Counted from the first letter of the stretch, positions 1 to 7,050 are shown. The stretch is 64,000 nucleotides of DNA from Nitrosopumilus sp. (GCA_029862745.1 JAOTWS010000001.1:1-64000), one strand, 5' to 3'. A program made the numbers and translations. The notes: a model not told the origin generated them from the sequence alone.

Positions 1-126
1 TGTTGCTGCTTTTCTCTTTGGAGCTGCTTTGCGTGTTGCTGCTTTTCTCTTTGGAGCTGCTTTGCGTGTTGCTGCTTTTCTCTTTGGAGCTGCTTTGCGT
101 GTTGCTGCTTTTCTCTTTGGAGCTGC
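1..126. repeat. 33-bp in-frame tandem repeat
   Basis: Three identical 33-bp units lie at 1-33, 34-66 and 67-99, followed by a fourth that matches for about 28 bases before diverging into GCT-type repeats. The period is a multiple of three, so changes in copy number keep the frame of the basic protein encoded on the minus strand. The array may continue left of the window. Confidence 0.9.
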
Positions 127-216
127 TGCTGCTTTTAGTGCTGCTGCTGCATTCCTCTTTCGAGTTCTTGCTGCTTTTTTAGCTGCTTCAACTCTTTTGG
201 CTTTTGATGTTACCAT
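1..216 (-). CDS. Lys/Ala-rich repeat protein, histone H1-like tail (partial)
   Basis: Leftward gene that starts at the ATG at 216 and is still open at base 1, so the C-terminus lies outside the window. The visible 72 residues begin MVTSKAKRVEAAKKAARTRK and then repeat an 11-residue unit (KRKAATRKAAP). Composition is almost only K, R, A, T and P, with no hydrophobic core, as in histone H1 C-terminal tails and other DNA- or RNA-binding basic tails. A nucleic-acid-binding or chromatin role is inference from composition. The opposite strand is also open here, but its product would be a low-complexity Ala/Phe/Leu chain and is best read as the shadow. Two other upstream ATGs are in other frames and run into stops, which fixes this start. 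Confidence 0.7.
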   Translation of the reverse strand, partial: MVTSKAKRVEAAKKAARTRKRNAAAALKAAAAPKRKAATRKAAPKRKAATRKAAPKRKAATRKAAPKRKAAT

Positions 217-308
217 AACTTTTTTCAAAAATCATCCATGTTATGTAGTAAAAGTCATACATTACTATGCAAACTCTAATAAAATTTGACACGTTTTTGA
301 ATTTTCGA

Positions 309-794
309 TCAACAATTTCTAATACACATAACAACTGTATCTGTTGTTAATAGATCTTTTTGTGGTCGGATAATTATTTTGTATTGTTTTTCTTCGTCAA
401 ATGGAATATCAAACTGTGTTGTTCTCTCAATTGGTTTGTTTGGCTCTAGAGTAGGGCAATTTTACATTGTTGATGACAAAGAACAAAAACATGAAGCAGT
501 ATTTGGAGAATTTTCATCAAAAGATTTGTTTTTAGCTCCTGAAATGATTGTTTTTTCATTACTGATGTTTTTTGCAGTAATTCCTATTTTTACAAATGTG
601 TTTTCTGGTGGAACTTCTTTACTTCCTTTATGAGTTCCTTCAAAAGTAATAGTGTACTCGACTGGTCCTACGATGACTGGCTTTCCTCCGACAGCTTCAA
701 TATAGTTTGTTGTATATTGTGTATACATGTAATTTGCAAAAACTATTGATGCTATTATGGCCCCAATCACAATAATTATACCCATTCCTGCCAT
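309..794 (-). pseudogene. Membrane-anchored DUF4352-like protein, disrupted by an internal inversion
   Basis: The frame starts at 794 with an N-terminal hydrophobic anchor (residues 2-25), then VGPVEYTITFEGTHKGSKEV and VKIGITAKNIS. These resemble the extracytoplasmic Ig-like DUF4352 proteins common in Nitrosopumilales. At about residue 85 the sequence becomes nonsense and meets a TAA at 462-464. Beyond that stop, in the same frame, a typical C-terminus resumes (EPNKPIERTTQFDIPF, ending at a TGA at 309-311). The missing middle (GQFYIVDDKEQKHEAV and on) is present but encoded on the opposite strand, so the piece between has been flipped. As written the gene gives a 110-residue truncated protein; restored it would be 161 residues. 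The family name is from memory; the inversion is read directly. Confidence 0.8.
449..537. other. Inverted segment inside the DUF4352-like gene
   Basis: Read on the plus strand this stretch encodes GQFYIVDDKEQKHEAV followed by FGEFSSKDLFL, exactly the type of residues missing from the surrounding minus-strand gene. Reversing it joins TTTCAGGAG to TAGGGCAATTT and TTGTTTTTA to GAGCCAAAC, restoring an open frame with ISG-VGQFY and DLFL-EPNKP junctions. The left edge sits in the palindrome CTCTAGAG (444-451) and the right edge in AGCTCC (534-539), so only a few bases of inverted homology are visible. Ends are accurate to about 5 bases. No recombinase gene is adjacent. Confidence 0.8.
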
Positions 795-928
795 GAATCA
801 GCTGATTTTTTTTGGTATATAGTTGAAACGGCAGCATTATGCACAAATTTTTGCTCAAAACCCTTCATATTTTGATGAAATATGAAGATAAATTTGAAAT
901 CATTACCTATGTCATTATAATAATTTCT

Positions 929-1406
929 ATGAGAAAAATCATCCTATTCATTGCGTCAAACTTGGATAGATACATTACAAAAAATAATGGTAATGTAGGT
1001 TGGCTTCAAGTAACCACATCTTCTGGATATTGGTGATTTTTACAAATCCATAGACACTGTAATCATTGGTAAAATGACATACGAGCAAATGCTAACATTT
1101 GGTACATACCAATATCATGATAAGAAACAATATGTATTCCCTCAAAAAATGATCAAAAAAAGATGAAAATGTACTGTTTGTAAATGATTTTGAGATATTA
1201 GTAAAAGATCTTATTTCTAATACTGGAAAGGGATTTTGTTGGTTGGTGGTTCAAAAATAACTTCTAATTTTCTGAATATTGGATTAGTGAATGAAATAAT
1301 CATCACTATAATCTCAGTTGTCCTTGGTACAGGGACTCCACTATCCATGAATATACCAAAAGAAACAAAATTTGAACTGATCAAAACAACGGATTATAGT
1401 ATTTAA
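929..1406 (+). pseudogene. RibD C-terminal/dihydrofolate-reductase-like pseudogene
   Basis: Pieces in successive frames form one protein of the RibD_C/DHFR-like family. It starts MRKIILFIASNLDRYITK (929). After a frame change at about 1015-1035 it continues DFYKSIDTVIIGKMTYEQML. A TGA in the A-rich run near 1165 and another slip near 1238 precede ILLVGGSKITSNFLN, then NEIIITIISVVLGTGTPL, ending at a TAA at 1404-1406. The family hallmarks are the N-terminal strand with D and Y (usually SLDGYIA, here NLDRYIT), GKMTYE, the VGGS turn and the LG.GTPLF-like loop. At least three lesions make it non-functional unless they are sequencing errors. Intact relatives are about 170-180 residues. Confidence 0.8.
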
Positions 1407-2004
1407 TTGAATTATATTATAAAATTTTGAAATAAATTCTTCAAATAATTTGATAATTTTTTATTGAAATACAACTCTTTTGATCAATTTTTAGGGGGTT
1501 TAGCTTTTACGCATGATAAAAATAGTTTAGATGTGTTTAGCTGGGAGATCTTGGTGGTTTGATGTTTGCATTTTATATCTAGGCACAAGTGTTACACCCC
1601 CCCCTAAAACAACTGTTTTTGAAAATATCACATTATGCCTAAAGACCATAATTTTGATGGGGGGTTTAACTTCTAGGCTCATTTTTGTAACATTGTTCAG
1701 TTTGGAAGATTCTACAATTAATGTAATCTAATCAAAAATTTCAAAAAAATAAACTTAATGTAAACAATCTAAATTTTTCAAATAGCCTATTTGAAACTCA
1801 AATGATTTATTTTTTAAGATTTATCTATCTGCAAAACAACATGTCTTACATTCTATTTTGGAAATATTGTGATTAACAATATTTGTAATGTATGACTTAA
1901 ATTTCACACAGATGAATATTACCTATAAAAGACATGTTTATGATATCTGATGGGCATTATTTAACAAATAACTCTCTCAGCATGTGATTATCTGTTGTTT
2001 ATGC
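1407..2004. other. Gene-free stretch with G-tract repeats
   Basis: No convincing gene. A G-rich motif close to TTTTAGGGGGGTTTAAC occurs at 1488-1504 and 1652-1670 on the plus strand and inverted at 1591-1609, where it includes an eight-C run. An element shared with 53896-53929 lies at 1927-1962. The open frame at 1531-1731 has no family resemblance and is rejected. Confidence 0.5.
1927..1962. repeat. Short dispersed non-coding motif, copy 1
   Basis: AAAAGACATGTTT, then a variable centre with ATCTG, then GGGCATTATTT. The same blocks in the same order occur at 53896-53929, also between genes, with a 2-base length difference. Both copies follow an AT-rich, TATA-like stretch. Function unknown. 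Confidence 0.5.
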
Positions 2005-2091
2005 TCACTGTTGCTTCAATTCTTTTTGAACTGTTTTCACAATGAAATGCACTGCCAATGCTAGTCCCATCACCTTGAAGAAATTATTCAT
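2005..2091 (-). CDS. Possible single-helix microprotein (28 aa)
   Basis: An ATG at 2091 is preceded by GAGG six to nine bases upstream, and opens a short frame (MNNFFKVMGLALAVHFIVKT and on) with one hydrophobic segment and a basic, glutamine-rich end, stopping at 2005-2007. The same frame extends upstream to an ATG at 2133, but the GAGG favours the inner start. No family is recognised. It could be chance in AT-rich DNA or the end of a decayed gene. Confidence 0.25.
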   Translation of the reverse strand: MNNFFKVMGLALAVHFIVKTVQKELKQQ

Positions 2092-2458
2092 GTGTCTGGA
2101 CCTCTTTTTTGTCGTATGTGTCGAGAATCTCATCTATTATTTTGATGATGTTCAATTTCTAATTACCTCGAATTTTGTAGTTGTATCTTCTAGTCTGAGT
2201 TTGTTAACATTGATGCTAACCCTAATCTCAAAATTCTTTGTCGCATGCCTGAATAAAATATTGCAGAAATTCATTTCACAAACACCATCAAAGTTGCAAT
2301 CATTGTCAAAACAAAGACTTTGTTTTTTGAAGCTTTGAATTTGAGAGTTTGGTTTTCAATGAAACTTGTTTTTGTTGTAATTTTTATTGTTTTCATATTC
2401 TGTGATAGTGAATTTTCGATATAAGGTCCGCGTAGAACTGATAAATCATCTATTTTTC

Positions 2459-2908
2459 TTAAAATGTTTTCAACAAAAATCTAGCTGTTTTGTCGTGTTT
2501 CTCAGATACACTATTAAGAGCATCTAACATTGTTTGTTGGTTGATGTTCTCCTTATCATCTAATACTACATAAACACCAACTTTTTGTTTTCCATCTTCC
2601 GTGATTATCTTACTAATTGCTTGAATTGAATAGCAAAAATCTGACACTTTTTTTCCAAATTTCTCTTTTTCACCATCATTAAATCCCATATACCTTGCAA
2701 TTTGATTATTTTTCATAATTACTTTGGAACCTAGTACTAGAATTCCCATTTGTGCTTTTGGTTCAAATATCTCTACTGGAACTCCAAACTTCCCTGCATG
2801 TTTTACTAATATCTGAAATACATTTTCGTCACTCTTGACTCCTTCAAACGATAACCCCTCATGAATTAACCATCTTTCAACATTATCTCTCATTTTTGAT
2901 GGAGCCAT
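2459..2908 (-). CDS. DUF2299-like protein
   Basis: 149 residues, soluble, no signal peptide. The opening RDNVERWLIHEGLSFEGVKS and the central SDFCYSIQAISKII resemble the archaeal DUF2299 family (small alpha/beta proteins likened to secretion-chaperone folds), whose role is not established. Assignment is from memory of the pattern and moderate. A degenerate second copy of the SDFCYSIQAI region lies at 3979-4039 on the same strand, so the locus once held two relatives. A 44-bp palindrome sits upstream of its start. Confidence 0.6.
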   Translation of the reverse strand: MAPSKMRDNVERWLIHEGLSFEGVKSDENVFQILVKHAGKFGVPVEIFEPKAQMGILVLGSKVIMKNNQIARYMGFNDGEKEKFGKKVSDFCYSIQAISKIITEDGKQKVGVYVVLDDKENINQQTMLDALNSVSEKHDKTARFLLKTF

Positions 2909-2964
2909 ATTTGAATTCTCAAATTAGTTCTATATGATTCTAAATTCAAAAGATCGTACCTCTA

Positions 2965-3008
2965 AATTTCTATTATTTCTAAATTCGAATTTAGAAATAA
3001 TAGAAATT
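2965..3008. repeat. Perfect 44-bp palindrome
   Basis: Arms 2965-2986 and 2987-3008 are exact reverse complements with no loop, centred on TTCGAA. The inner core ATTTCTAAATTC/GAATTTAGAAAT is shared exactly with a 30-bp palindrome at 3614-3643. The two copies bracket the gene pair 3036-3526. It lies upstream of the 2908 start and downstream of the 3036 stop, so it could be a shared operator, a hairpin terminator or the end of a small mobile unit. Confidence 0.9.
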
Positions 3009-3035
3009 GTTATCTGAAAAACAAGAATGTCTGAG

Positions 3036-3263
3036 CTAAATATTGACATTGAAACCTGAATCTATACCTGGAAAAGATGTGGAAACCAATACGTTTACAA
3101 TTATTCCTATAATCATAAACATAATGCCTAGATAAAGACAATTTCTTGCTTTGCGTTGGTCGTCATGACGTAATACAAAGTAGGCAATTATTCCACCTAT
3201 TATTCCAAAAAATATGGGCAACAAAAACCATGCATTACTTCTTGATTTTTCTGAATATGTCAT
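3036..3263 (-). CDS. Small two-helix membrane protein
   Basis: 75 residues with a polar start (MTYSEKSRSNAWF) and two hydrophobic segments at about residues 12-31 and 44-62, joined by a basic loop (RHDDQRKARNC) that should face the cytoplasm. A Gly-Gly-rich first helix (FFGIIGGIIAYF) suggests helix packing. It follows the zinc-ribbon gene at 3275-3526 by 11 bases, so the two are probably cotranscribed. It resembles small thaumarchaeal membrane proteins I have seen, but no function is known. Confidence 0.65.
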   Translation of the reverse strand: MTYSEKSRSNAWFLLPIFFGIIGGIIAYFVLRHDDQRKARNCLYLGIMFMIIGIIVNVLVSTSFPGIDSGFNVNI

Positions 3264-3274
3264 TGCTCACCATA

Positions 3275-3526
3275 TTATTGTTTTACAGTCATTGCTTTTT
3301 TCTGTAACTGTGTTATTTCAATTTCTACTGTTTCTAATGGATCCTCTACTTGATTGCGTCTAATTGAGAACATTTTTGGTTTTTCAAAGTCTTCTGTACA
3401 ATCAGGGCATGCATAAACAAGTACTCTATGCTCGTTAGGAGCCTTTGGATTAGATAATCTAGGATAATACACTAATCTTGCACCACAATCAACACAATAC
3501 CTATTGGCCCTTCTAGTTCTGACCAA
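3275..3526 (-). CDS. Zinc-ribbon protein
   Basis: 83 residues. Two pairs, CVDC (residues 11-14) and CPDC (39-42), form a zinc ribbon, with a basic N-terminus (MVRTRRANR) and an acidic/polar tail ending TVEIEITQLQKKAMTVKQ. Such stand-alone ribbons usually bind nucleic acid or protein partners; nothing more specific can be seen. First gene of a two-gene leftward unit; palindromes lie on either side of the unit. Confidence 0.65.
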   Translation of the reverse strand: MVRTRRANRYCVDCGARLVYYPRLSNPKAPNEHRVLVYACPDCTEDFEKPKMFSIRRNQVEDPLETVEIEITQLQKKAMTVKQ

Positions 3527-3613
3527 TGTAAACCACCTGCATTATTCTAAATATACGATCATCTATTAGATCTATGTTGTCTAATAGAGTAAACCAGTTA
3601 CTATCAACCGATC

Positions 3614-3643
3614 AATATTTCTAAATTCGAATTTAGAAATATT
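3614..3643. repeat. Perfect 30-bp palindrome related to 2965-3008
   Basis: Arms 3614-3628 and 3629-3643 are exact reverse complements around TTCGAA. The central 24 bases equal the core of the palindrome at 2965-3008; the outer bases differ. It lies 88 bases upstream of the 3526 start. Confidence 0.9.
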
Positions 3644-3715
3644 ATAAACTCAATATGTGTATTACTAAATTTCTTTGATATTATGATATTTCAAAATATG
3701 CTTACACATAGTATG

Positions 3716-3789
3716 CGCCTCCCATCAGACTTGAACTGATGACCATCCGATTAACAGTCGGATGCTCTACCACGCTGAGCTAGGGAGGC
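3716..3789 (-). tRNA. tRNA-Asn (GTT)
   Basis: 74 nt on the minus strand. The acceptor stem GCCTCCC/GGGAGGC is fully paired with discriminator G. The D loop carries AGCTCAGCGTGGTAGAGC, the anticodon loop reads CTGTTAA (anticodon GTT), and the T arm contains GTTCAAGTC. CCA is not encoded and no intron is present. Confidence 0.95.
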
Positions 3790-4270
3790 ACAAGATTTTA
3801 CCTTGATAAAAGTGATTTAATCCTTGCTGTATATTCACAAAATAGAATAATCGTTATGCTGGCACTGATAAATCTAACATCCAGATATTCCACTCGTAGG
3901 TATTTTTCAATCAAAATTTCCAACTAATCTATCCAGACATGGATCTGTATATGAAGAGAGGGTTGATTCATGAGCAGCACCTTTTGATTCCCATCTTTTG
4001 TGATCGTCTTGTCCATTGCTTGAATCGAATCACAAAAAGACCATTAAATAAATTTGACAAATTTGGATTGTTTATAGTGTAATTCTATTTAAAAAAAAAT
4101 AATTCCTTTGAGCATAAAATAAGCAACATATCTAGTCAAACACTGGACAAAAATAATAGCCATCAAATTTCTAAGATTGTGGTAGTGGAGGTGTTGTATT
4201 TTCTTAAAAAAAGATAAATCTGTTTTACCATACAATAACCCTAAAAACAATAATTCTTACACAATGTGTA
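3790..4270. other. Intergenic region with a gene remnant
   Basis: Contains the likely tRNA-Asn promoter (TTTTATC about 20-25 bases before the mature 5' end) and the DUF2299-like remnant at 3979-4039. Otherwise no open frame or RNA is recognised. Confidence 0.5.
3979..4039 (-). pseudogene. Degenerate DUF2299-like fragment
   Basis: About 20 codons read FCDSIQAMDKTITKDGNQKV, close to the FCYSIQAISKIITEDGKQKV stretch of the intact gene at 2459-2908; the DNA is also clearly alignable. Flanking bases give neither start nor continuation, so this is the remnant of a duplicated or replaced copy, about 180 bp upstream of tRNA-Asn. Confidence 0.75.
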
Positions 4271-5023
4271 TTGGAATCTAATACCATCAATCCAAAGATT
4301 TTGTTATTAATTTTGTCACTGGCAATTACATTTCAAATCATGCTTTGGCTAAATTTTGACATTAATGATGAATTTGACATGATTGATTTGTTATATCTTT
4401 TGGGCCTGATCTCTTGTTTTACGGCAAGTTTTGCAGTTTCAAAAAAATTTGGAAGCTCAAAGATTTTTGGGAAGGCATATATGATTTTGGGGTTAGCGTT
4501 TGTATCCTTTTTCGTTGGAGAAACACTCTATTTGTATTTGAATATGCTAGGAGAAACTCCATATCCTGCTATTCATGTTGATTTATTTTTTTTTATGTTT
4601 TACCCATTGGTTACATTATACTTGATCATAAACATAAGATTCTTCAGACCCACGCTAAGTTTGAAACACAAGATTTTGCTAGTGATAATTTTTCCTAGCT
4701 CTGTTCTTTTCTATTCTTATATCACTTATTCTGCTGATGCAATAGATTCCTTTGAATATTTTTATGGTTTGATTTTTATGATCTTTGCATCAGTCCCACT
4801 CTCTTTTTCAATATTGGGTGCAACCATTTTCAATCAGACAGTACTGAGTTCAATTTGGCGACTTTTGACACTAGGGATTGCAATAAGCACAATTGCTGAT
4901 ATTTTATATTATTCTCTAGAAATTATTGGAGAATATGATAGCATGCATCCTGTCAATACACTTTGGATGATTTCATACATGATAATATTTTATGCTCTGT
5001 ACAAACATATCAAAACGTTCTAA
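4271..5023 (+). CDS. Polytopic membrane protein, about seven helices
   Basis: 250 residues with about seven hydrophobic segments (roughly 8-27, 38-56, 68-90, 102-122, 132-152, 162-185, 193-213, with a last one at 226-245). Short charged loops include SKKFGSSK and RPTLSLKHK. The layout recalls the sensor half of 7TM signalling proteins, but there is no kinase or other output domain. The only in-frame initiator is TTG at 4271; an ATG at 4264 is out of frame and stops after five codons. Function unknown. Confidence 0.65.
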   Translation: MESNTINPKILLLILSLAITFQIMLWLNFDINDEFDMIDLLYLLGLISCFTASFAVSKKFGSSKIFGKAYMILGLAFVSFFVGETLYLYLNMLGETPYPAIHVDLFFFMFYPLVTLYLIINIRFFRPTLSLKHKILLVIIFPSSVLFYSYITYSADAIDSFEYFYGLIFMIFASVPLSFSILGATIFNQTVLSSIWRLLTLGIAISTIADILYYSLEIIGEYDSMHPVNTLWMISYMIIFYALYKHIKTF

Positions 5024-5114
5024 AAAATCTTGATGCCACTTTCAATTATGTTATTATATTATTTTTGAAAATTCATTATCTGCTACTTTTATTTTTCATA
5101 CGATCTTGATTTTG

Positions 5115-5756
5115 TCACTTTTCTACAAAATTCATGTACATTGGGTGGTTCTGAATGATTTGACTTTGCTTTAAAAAGTCATTGTTTATTTGTACTTTGA
5201 GATCTAATTTCCCTCCAACTACGTTAACCTGCATGTTCTCAAATAATGAAACATATTTGTTCATCTTTCGCCCATCACTTGTAAGAGAATATCCTATCTC
5301 AGTTAGCAATCCGTTATTTGTTAATTCTTTGATCATTCTATATCCTGTAGATTTTGTTAAATTACACATTTTCACAATATCGCTAATCAGAGTTGGTTCT
5401 TTTAGTAGTAAATTATTCAGAATTTTACGCTTATCAGAGTCTGAAAACGATGCCATTATAAGATTAGCAAGTGACTGATCATGAATTGTTATCCATGTTT
5501 TATTTTTTGATGGTGCTGGTTCTATTGATATAAAATTATTCAGAAATTTTTTTTCGATCTCATCTGCCCCTTCTTGAAAGAGCTCTCTTAGCGTAGCATC
5601 CATCTTGCTAAAATCACGTATAGATTCTAAGACTGTAATTTTGTATCTGTCTTGTAATCTACTCTCAATCTTTTTGTATACTGGCTCGCCAAGATTATCT
5701 TTGATTACTGAATGTAAGGAATCTGCAAGTAAATTATCAAGTCCAGACGACAACAA
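5115..5756 (-). CDS. Winged-helix transcriptional regulator with thaumarchaeal N-terminal domain
   Basis: 213 residues. Residues 1-75 form an alpha-helical domain (DNLLADSLHSVIKDNLGEPV, then VLESIRDFSK and LRELFQEGADEIEKKFL) like the output domain found in many Nitrosopumilus regulators (NitrOD5; name from memory). Residues 110-185 are an ArsR/MarR-like winged helix: LLKEPTLISDIVKMCNLTKS followed by the recognition helix TGYRMIKELTNNGLL and a wing (YSLTSDGRKMNKYV). The C-terminal 30 residues form an additional strand-rich piece. It stands alone, with a 200-base AT-rich promoter region upstream; the ligand is not predictable. Confidence 0.75.
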   Translation of the reverse strand: MLSSGLDNLLADSLHSVIKDNLGEPVYKKIESRLQDRYKITVLESIRDFSKMDATLRELFQEGADEIEKKFLNNFISIEPAPSKNKTWITIHDQSLANLIMASFSDSDKRKILNNLLLKEPTLISDIVKMCNLTKSTGYRMIKELTNNGLLTEIGYSLTSDGRKMNKYVSLFENMQVNVVGGKLDLKVQINNDFLKQSQIIQNHPMYMNFVEK

Positions 5757-5957
5757 ATTAATTAGACGTTTCTTACTAATATACCATTATGAGAATACCG
5801 TTTACGTATTGAATAAATTATTATAATGTTGTTCTTACCCTGTGACAATATATACGTCTTAATATATTTAAGATACTATAATTTATAGCAAAAATGATCA
5901 AATTTTAATCAAAATGATAGATCATCTTTTATATTAGTTAGTCACTATTCTTACAGA

Positions 5958-6182
5958 ATGAGAACAGTAAATGATTATTGTGAACAGATACGTGAAGAAA
6001 TTATCAATGTTAGTATAAAACGTGGTATGAAACGTCAATGCACTGAAATGGGATGCAGAGTAAACTTTAGGGATGATCCTGGGTTTGATGTTAAATTACT
6101 TTTCAAAGATCTTTCAAAACATAATGCTCTGAATTGGAAAGACGTGGCAGGGTTACCCTGGATATTTGATGAGGACTGGTGA
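5958..6182 (+). CDS. Small hypothetical protein (74 aa)
   Basis: 74 residues, soluble, with an amphipathic helical start (MRTVNDYCEQIREEIINVSI), a basic stretch KRGMKRQCTEMGC and a tryptophan-rich end (NWKDVAGLPWIFDEDW). No family recognised. Its TGA overlaps the GTG start of the next small gene, which indicates translational coupling. Confidence 0.6.
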   Translation: MRTVNDYCEQIREEIINVSIKRGMKRQCTEMGCRVNFRDDPGFDVKLLFKDLSKHNALNWKDVAGLPWIFDEDW

Positions 6183-6289
6183 GATTGGCAAAAAAATATC
6201 AACTAGTTGCACGATATGATGATCATATTGTTGTGATGGACAAAAAAGGAATTCCTGTTGCAATGGATAAAGATGGACACATCATATAA
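6179..6289 (+). CDS. Small hypothetical protein (36 aa), coupled to the upstream gene
   Basis: Starts with GTG inside a GTGA overlap with the stop of 5958-6182 (alternative TTG at 6185). The product includes AKKYQLVARYDDHIVVMDKK and then IPVAMDKDGHII. It alternates beta-strand-like and turn segments, as in a small hairpin fold. The overlap and clean composition support it; no family is recognised. Confidence 0.55.
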   Translation: MRLAKKYQLVARYDDHIVVMDKKGIPVAMDKDGHII

Positions 6290-6744
6290 CAACTGCTTTA
6301 AATGATTTTTTAATACTTTGAATTTGAAGCCTGGTTTATATGGATTCAAGTATCAGAAGGAGTAAAATCCAATGCAGGTTGATAAAAAACGATCACATAT
6401 GGAAATCAAAAAAATTTACTACATTGTGATTTACCAATTAAATTAACCACTGTTTTAATTTCTCAATTTTTTGTACCGGTGAATCTCATTGTTGCATTAA
6501 TAATTAACATTTATGATGACGTTCTAAAGTTCGGAGAAACTCATTTTTTTGTATTTTTATATATTTTTTACATTTTTACTGAATTATATCTTCAACTCTA
6601 GATCCATCAGAACAAATTCTACGTATTAGATCTTTCATTATAATTTTAGATTAGATATTTTATAAGCAATCACCAATTATACATATCCATACTTTTGGAA
6701 ATTTAATGAATTGGCTATAATCATTATGAAATGATTTTGATTTT
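6290..6744. other. Intergenic region, nothing recognised
   Basis: 455 AT-rich bases between a rightward and a leftward unit. It must hold the 3' ends of both units. I see no gene, RNA or strong repeat. Confidence 0.4.
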
Positions 6745-7035
6745 TCATTTATTGAATTTAGCAAAAAATTCTCTAATTTCTTTTGAATGACTCTCAACAA
6801 GTTCTATAATTTCAAGATGCTCCTCTGCTGTAGGTTCTCTTTGATGGACAATTTGAAACGCGCTAAGTGCGGAACCAACCATCTCTCCTACAAAAAAACC
6901 GCATAGAAAATCTCCAATGTTTTCACAATTCCAAGTTTCTCCAATTCTTGGAGAAGCCCCTGCTGATTTATACAACTTTAATGTTTGTTCTATTAAATCA
7001 GTAGTTTGTTTTGAAAATTCAGGATCAAGAGTCAT
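6745..7035 (-). CDS. Conserved small protein after the ribosomal cluster
   Basis: 96 residues, mostly helical. Central motif NCENIGDFLCGFFVGEMVGS followed by FQIVHQREPTAEEHLEII and a charged C-terminal helix ending REFFAKFNK. It follows L6 by 15 bases on the same strand, so it is probably the last gene of the ribosomal operon, where other archaea have L32e and L19e. It has no resemblance to those proteins. Function unknown. Confidence 0.6.
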   Translation of the reverse strand: MTLDPEFSKQTTDLIEQTLKLYKSAGASPRIGETWNCENIGDFLCGFFVGEMVGSALSAFQIVHQREPTAEEHLEIIELVESHSKEIREFFAKFNK

Positions 7036-7050
7036 TAGAGAATAGAAATC

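Noticed and set aside
1-126. Tandem repeats as a CRISPR array
   Set aside because: Units are contiguous with no spacers, and code for a repetitive protein.
29-289. Plus-strand open frame with Ala/Phe/Leu repeats
   Set aside because: It mirrors the 33-bp repeat of the minus-strand basic protein. The minus reading has a sensible start and Lys/Ala composition; the plus reading is low-complexity with a tail unlike a protein.
379-633. Plus-strand open frame containing GQFYIVDDKEQ
   Set aside because: The protein-like middle belongs to the inverted segment of the minus-strand gene; the ends of this frame are antisense to that gene and meaningless.
1531-1731. 66-codon frame across the G-tract repeats
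   Set aside because: Composition follows the repeats, there is no start signal, and no family resemblance.
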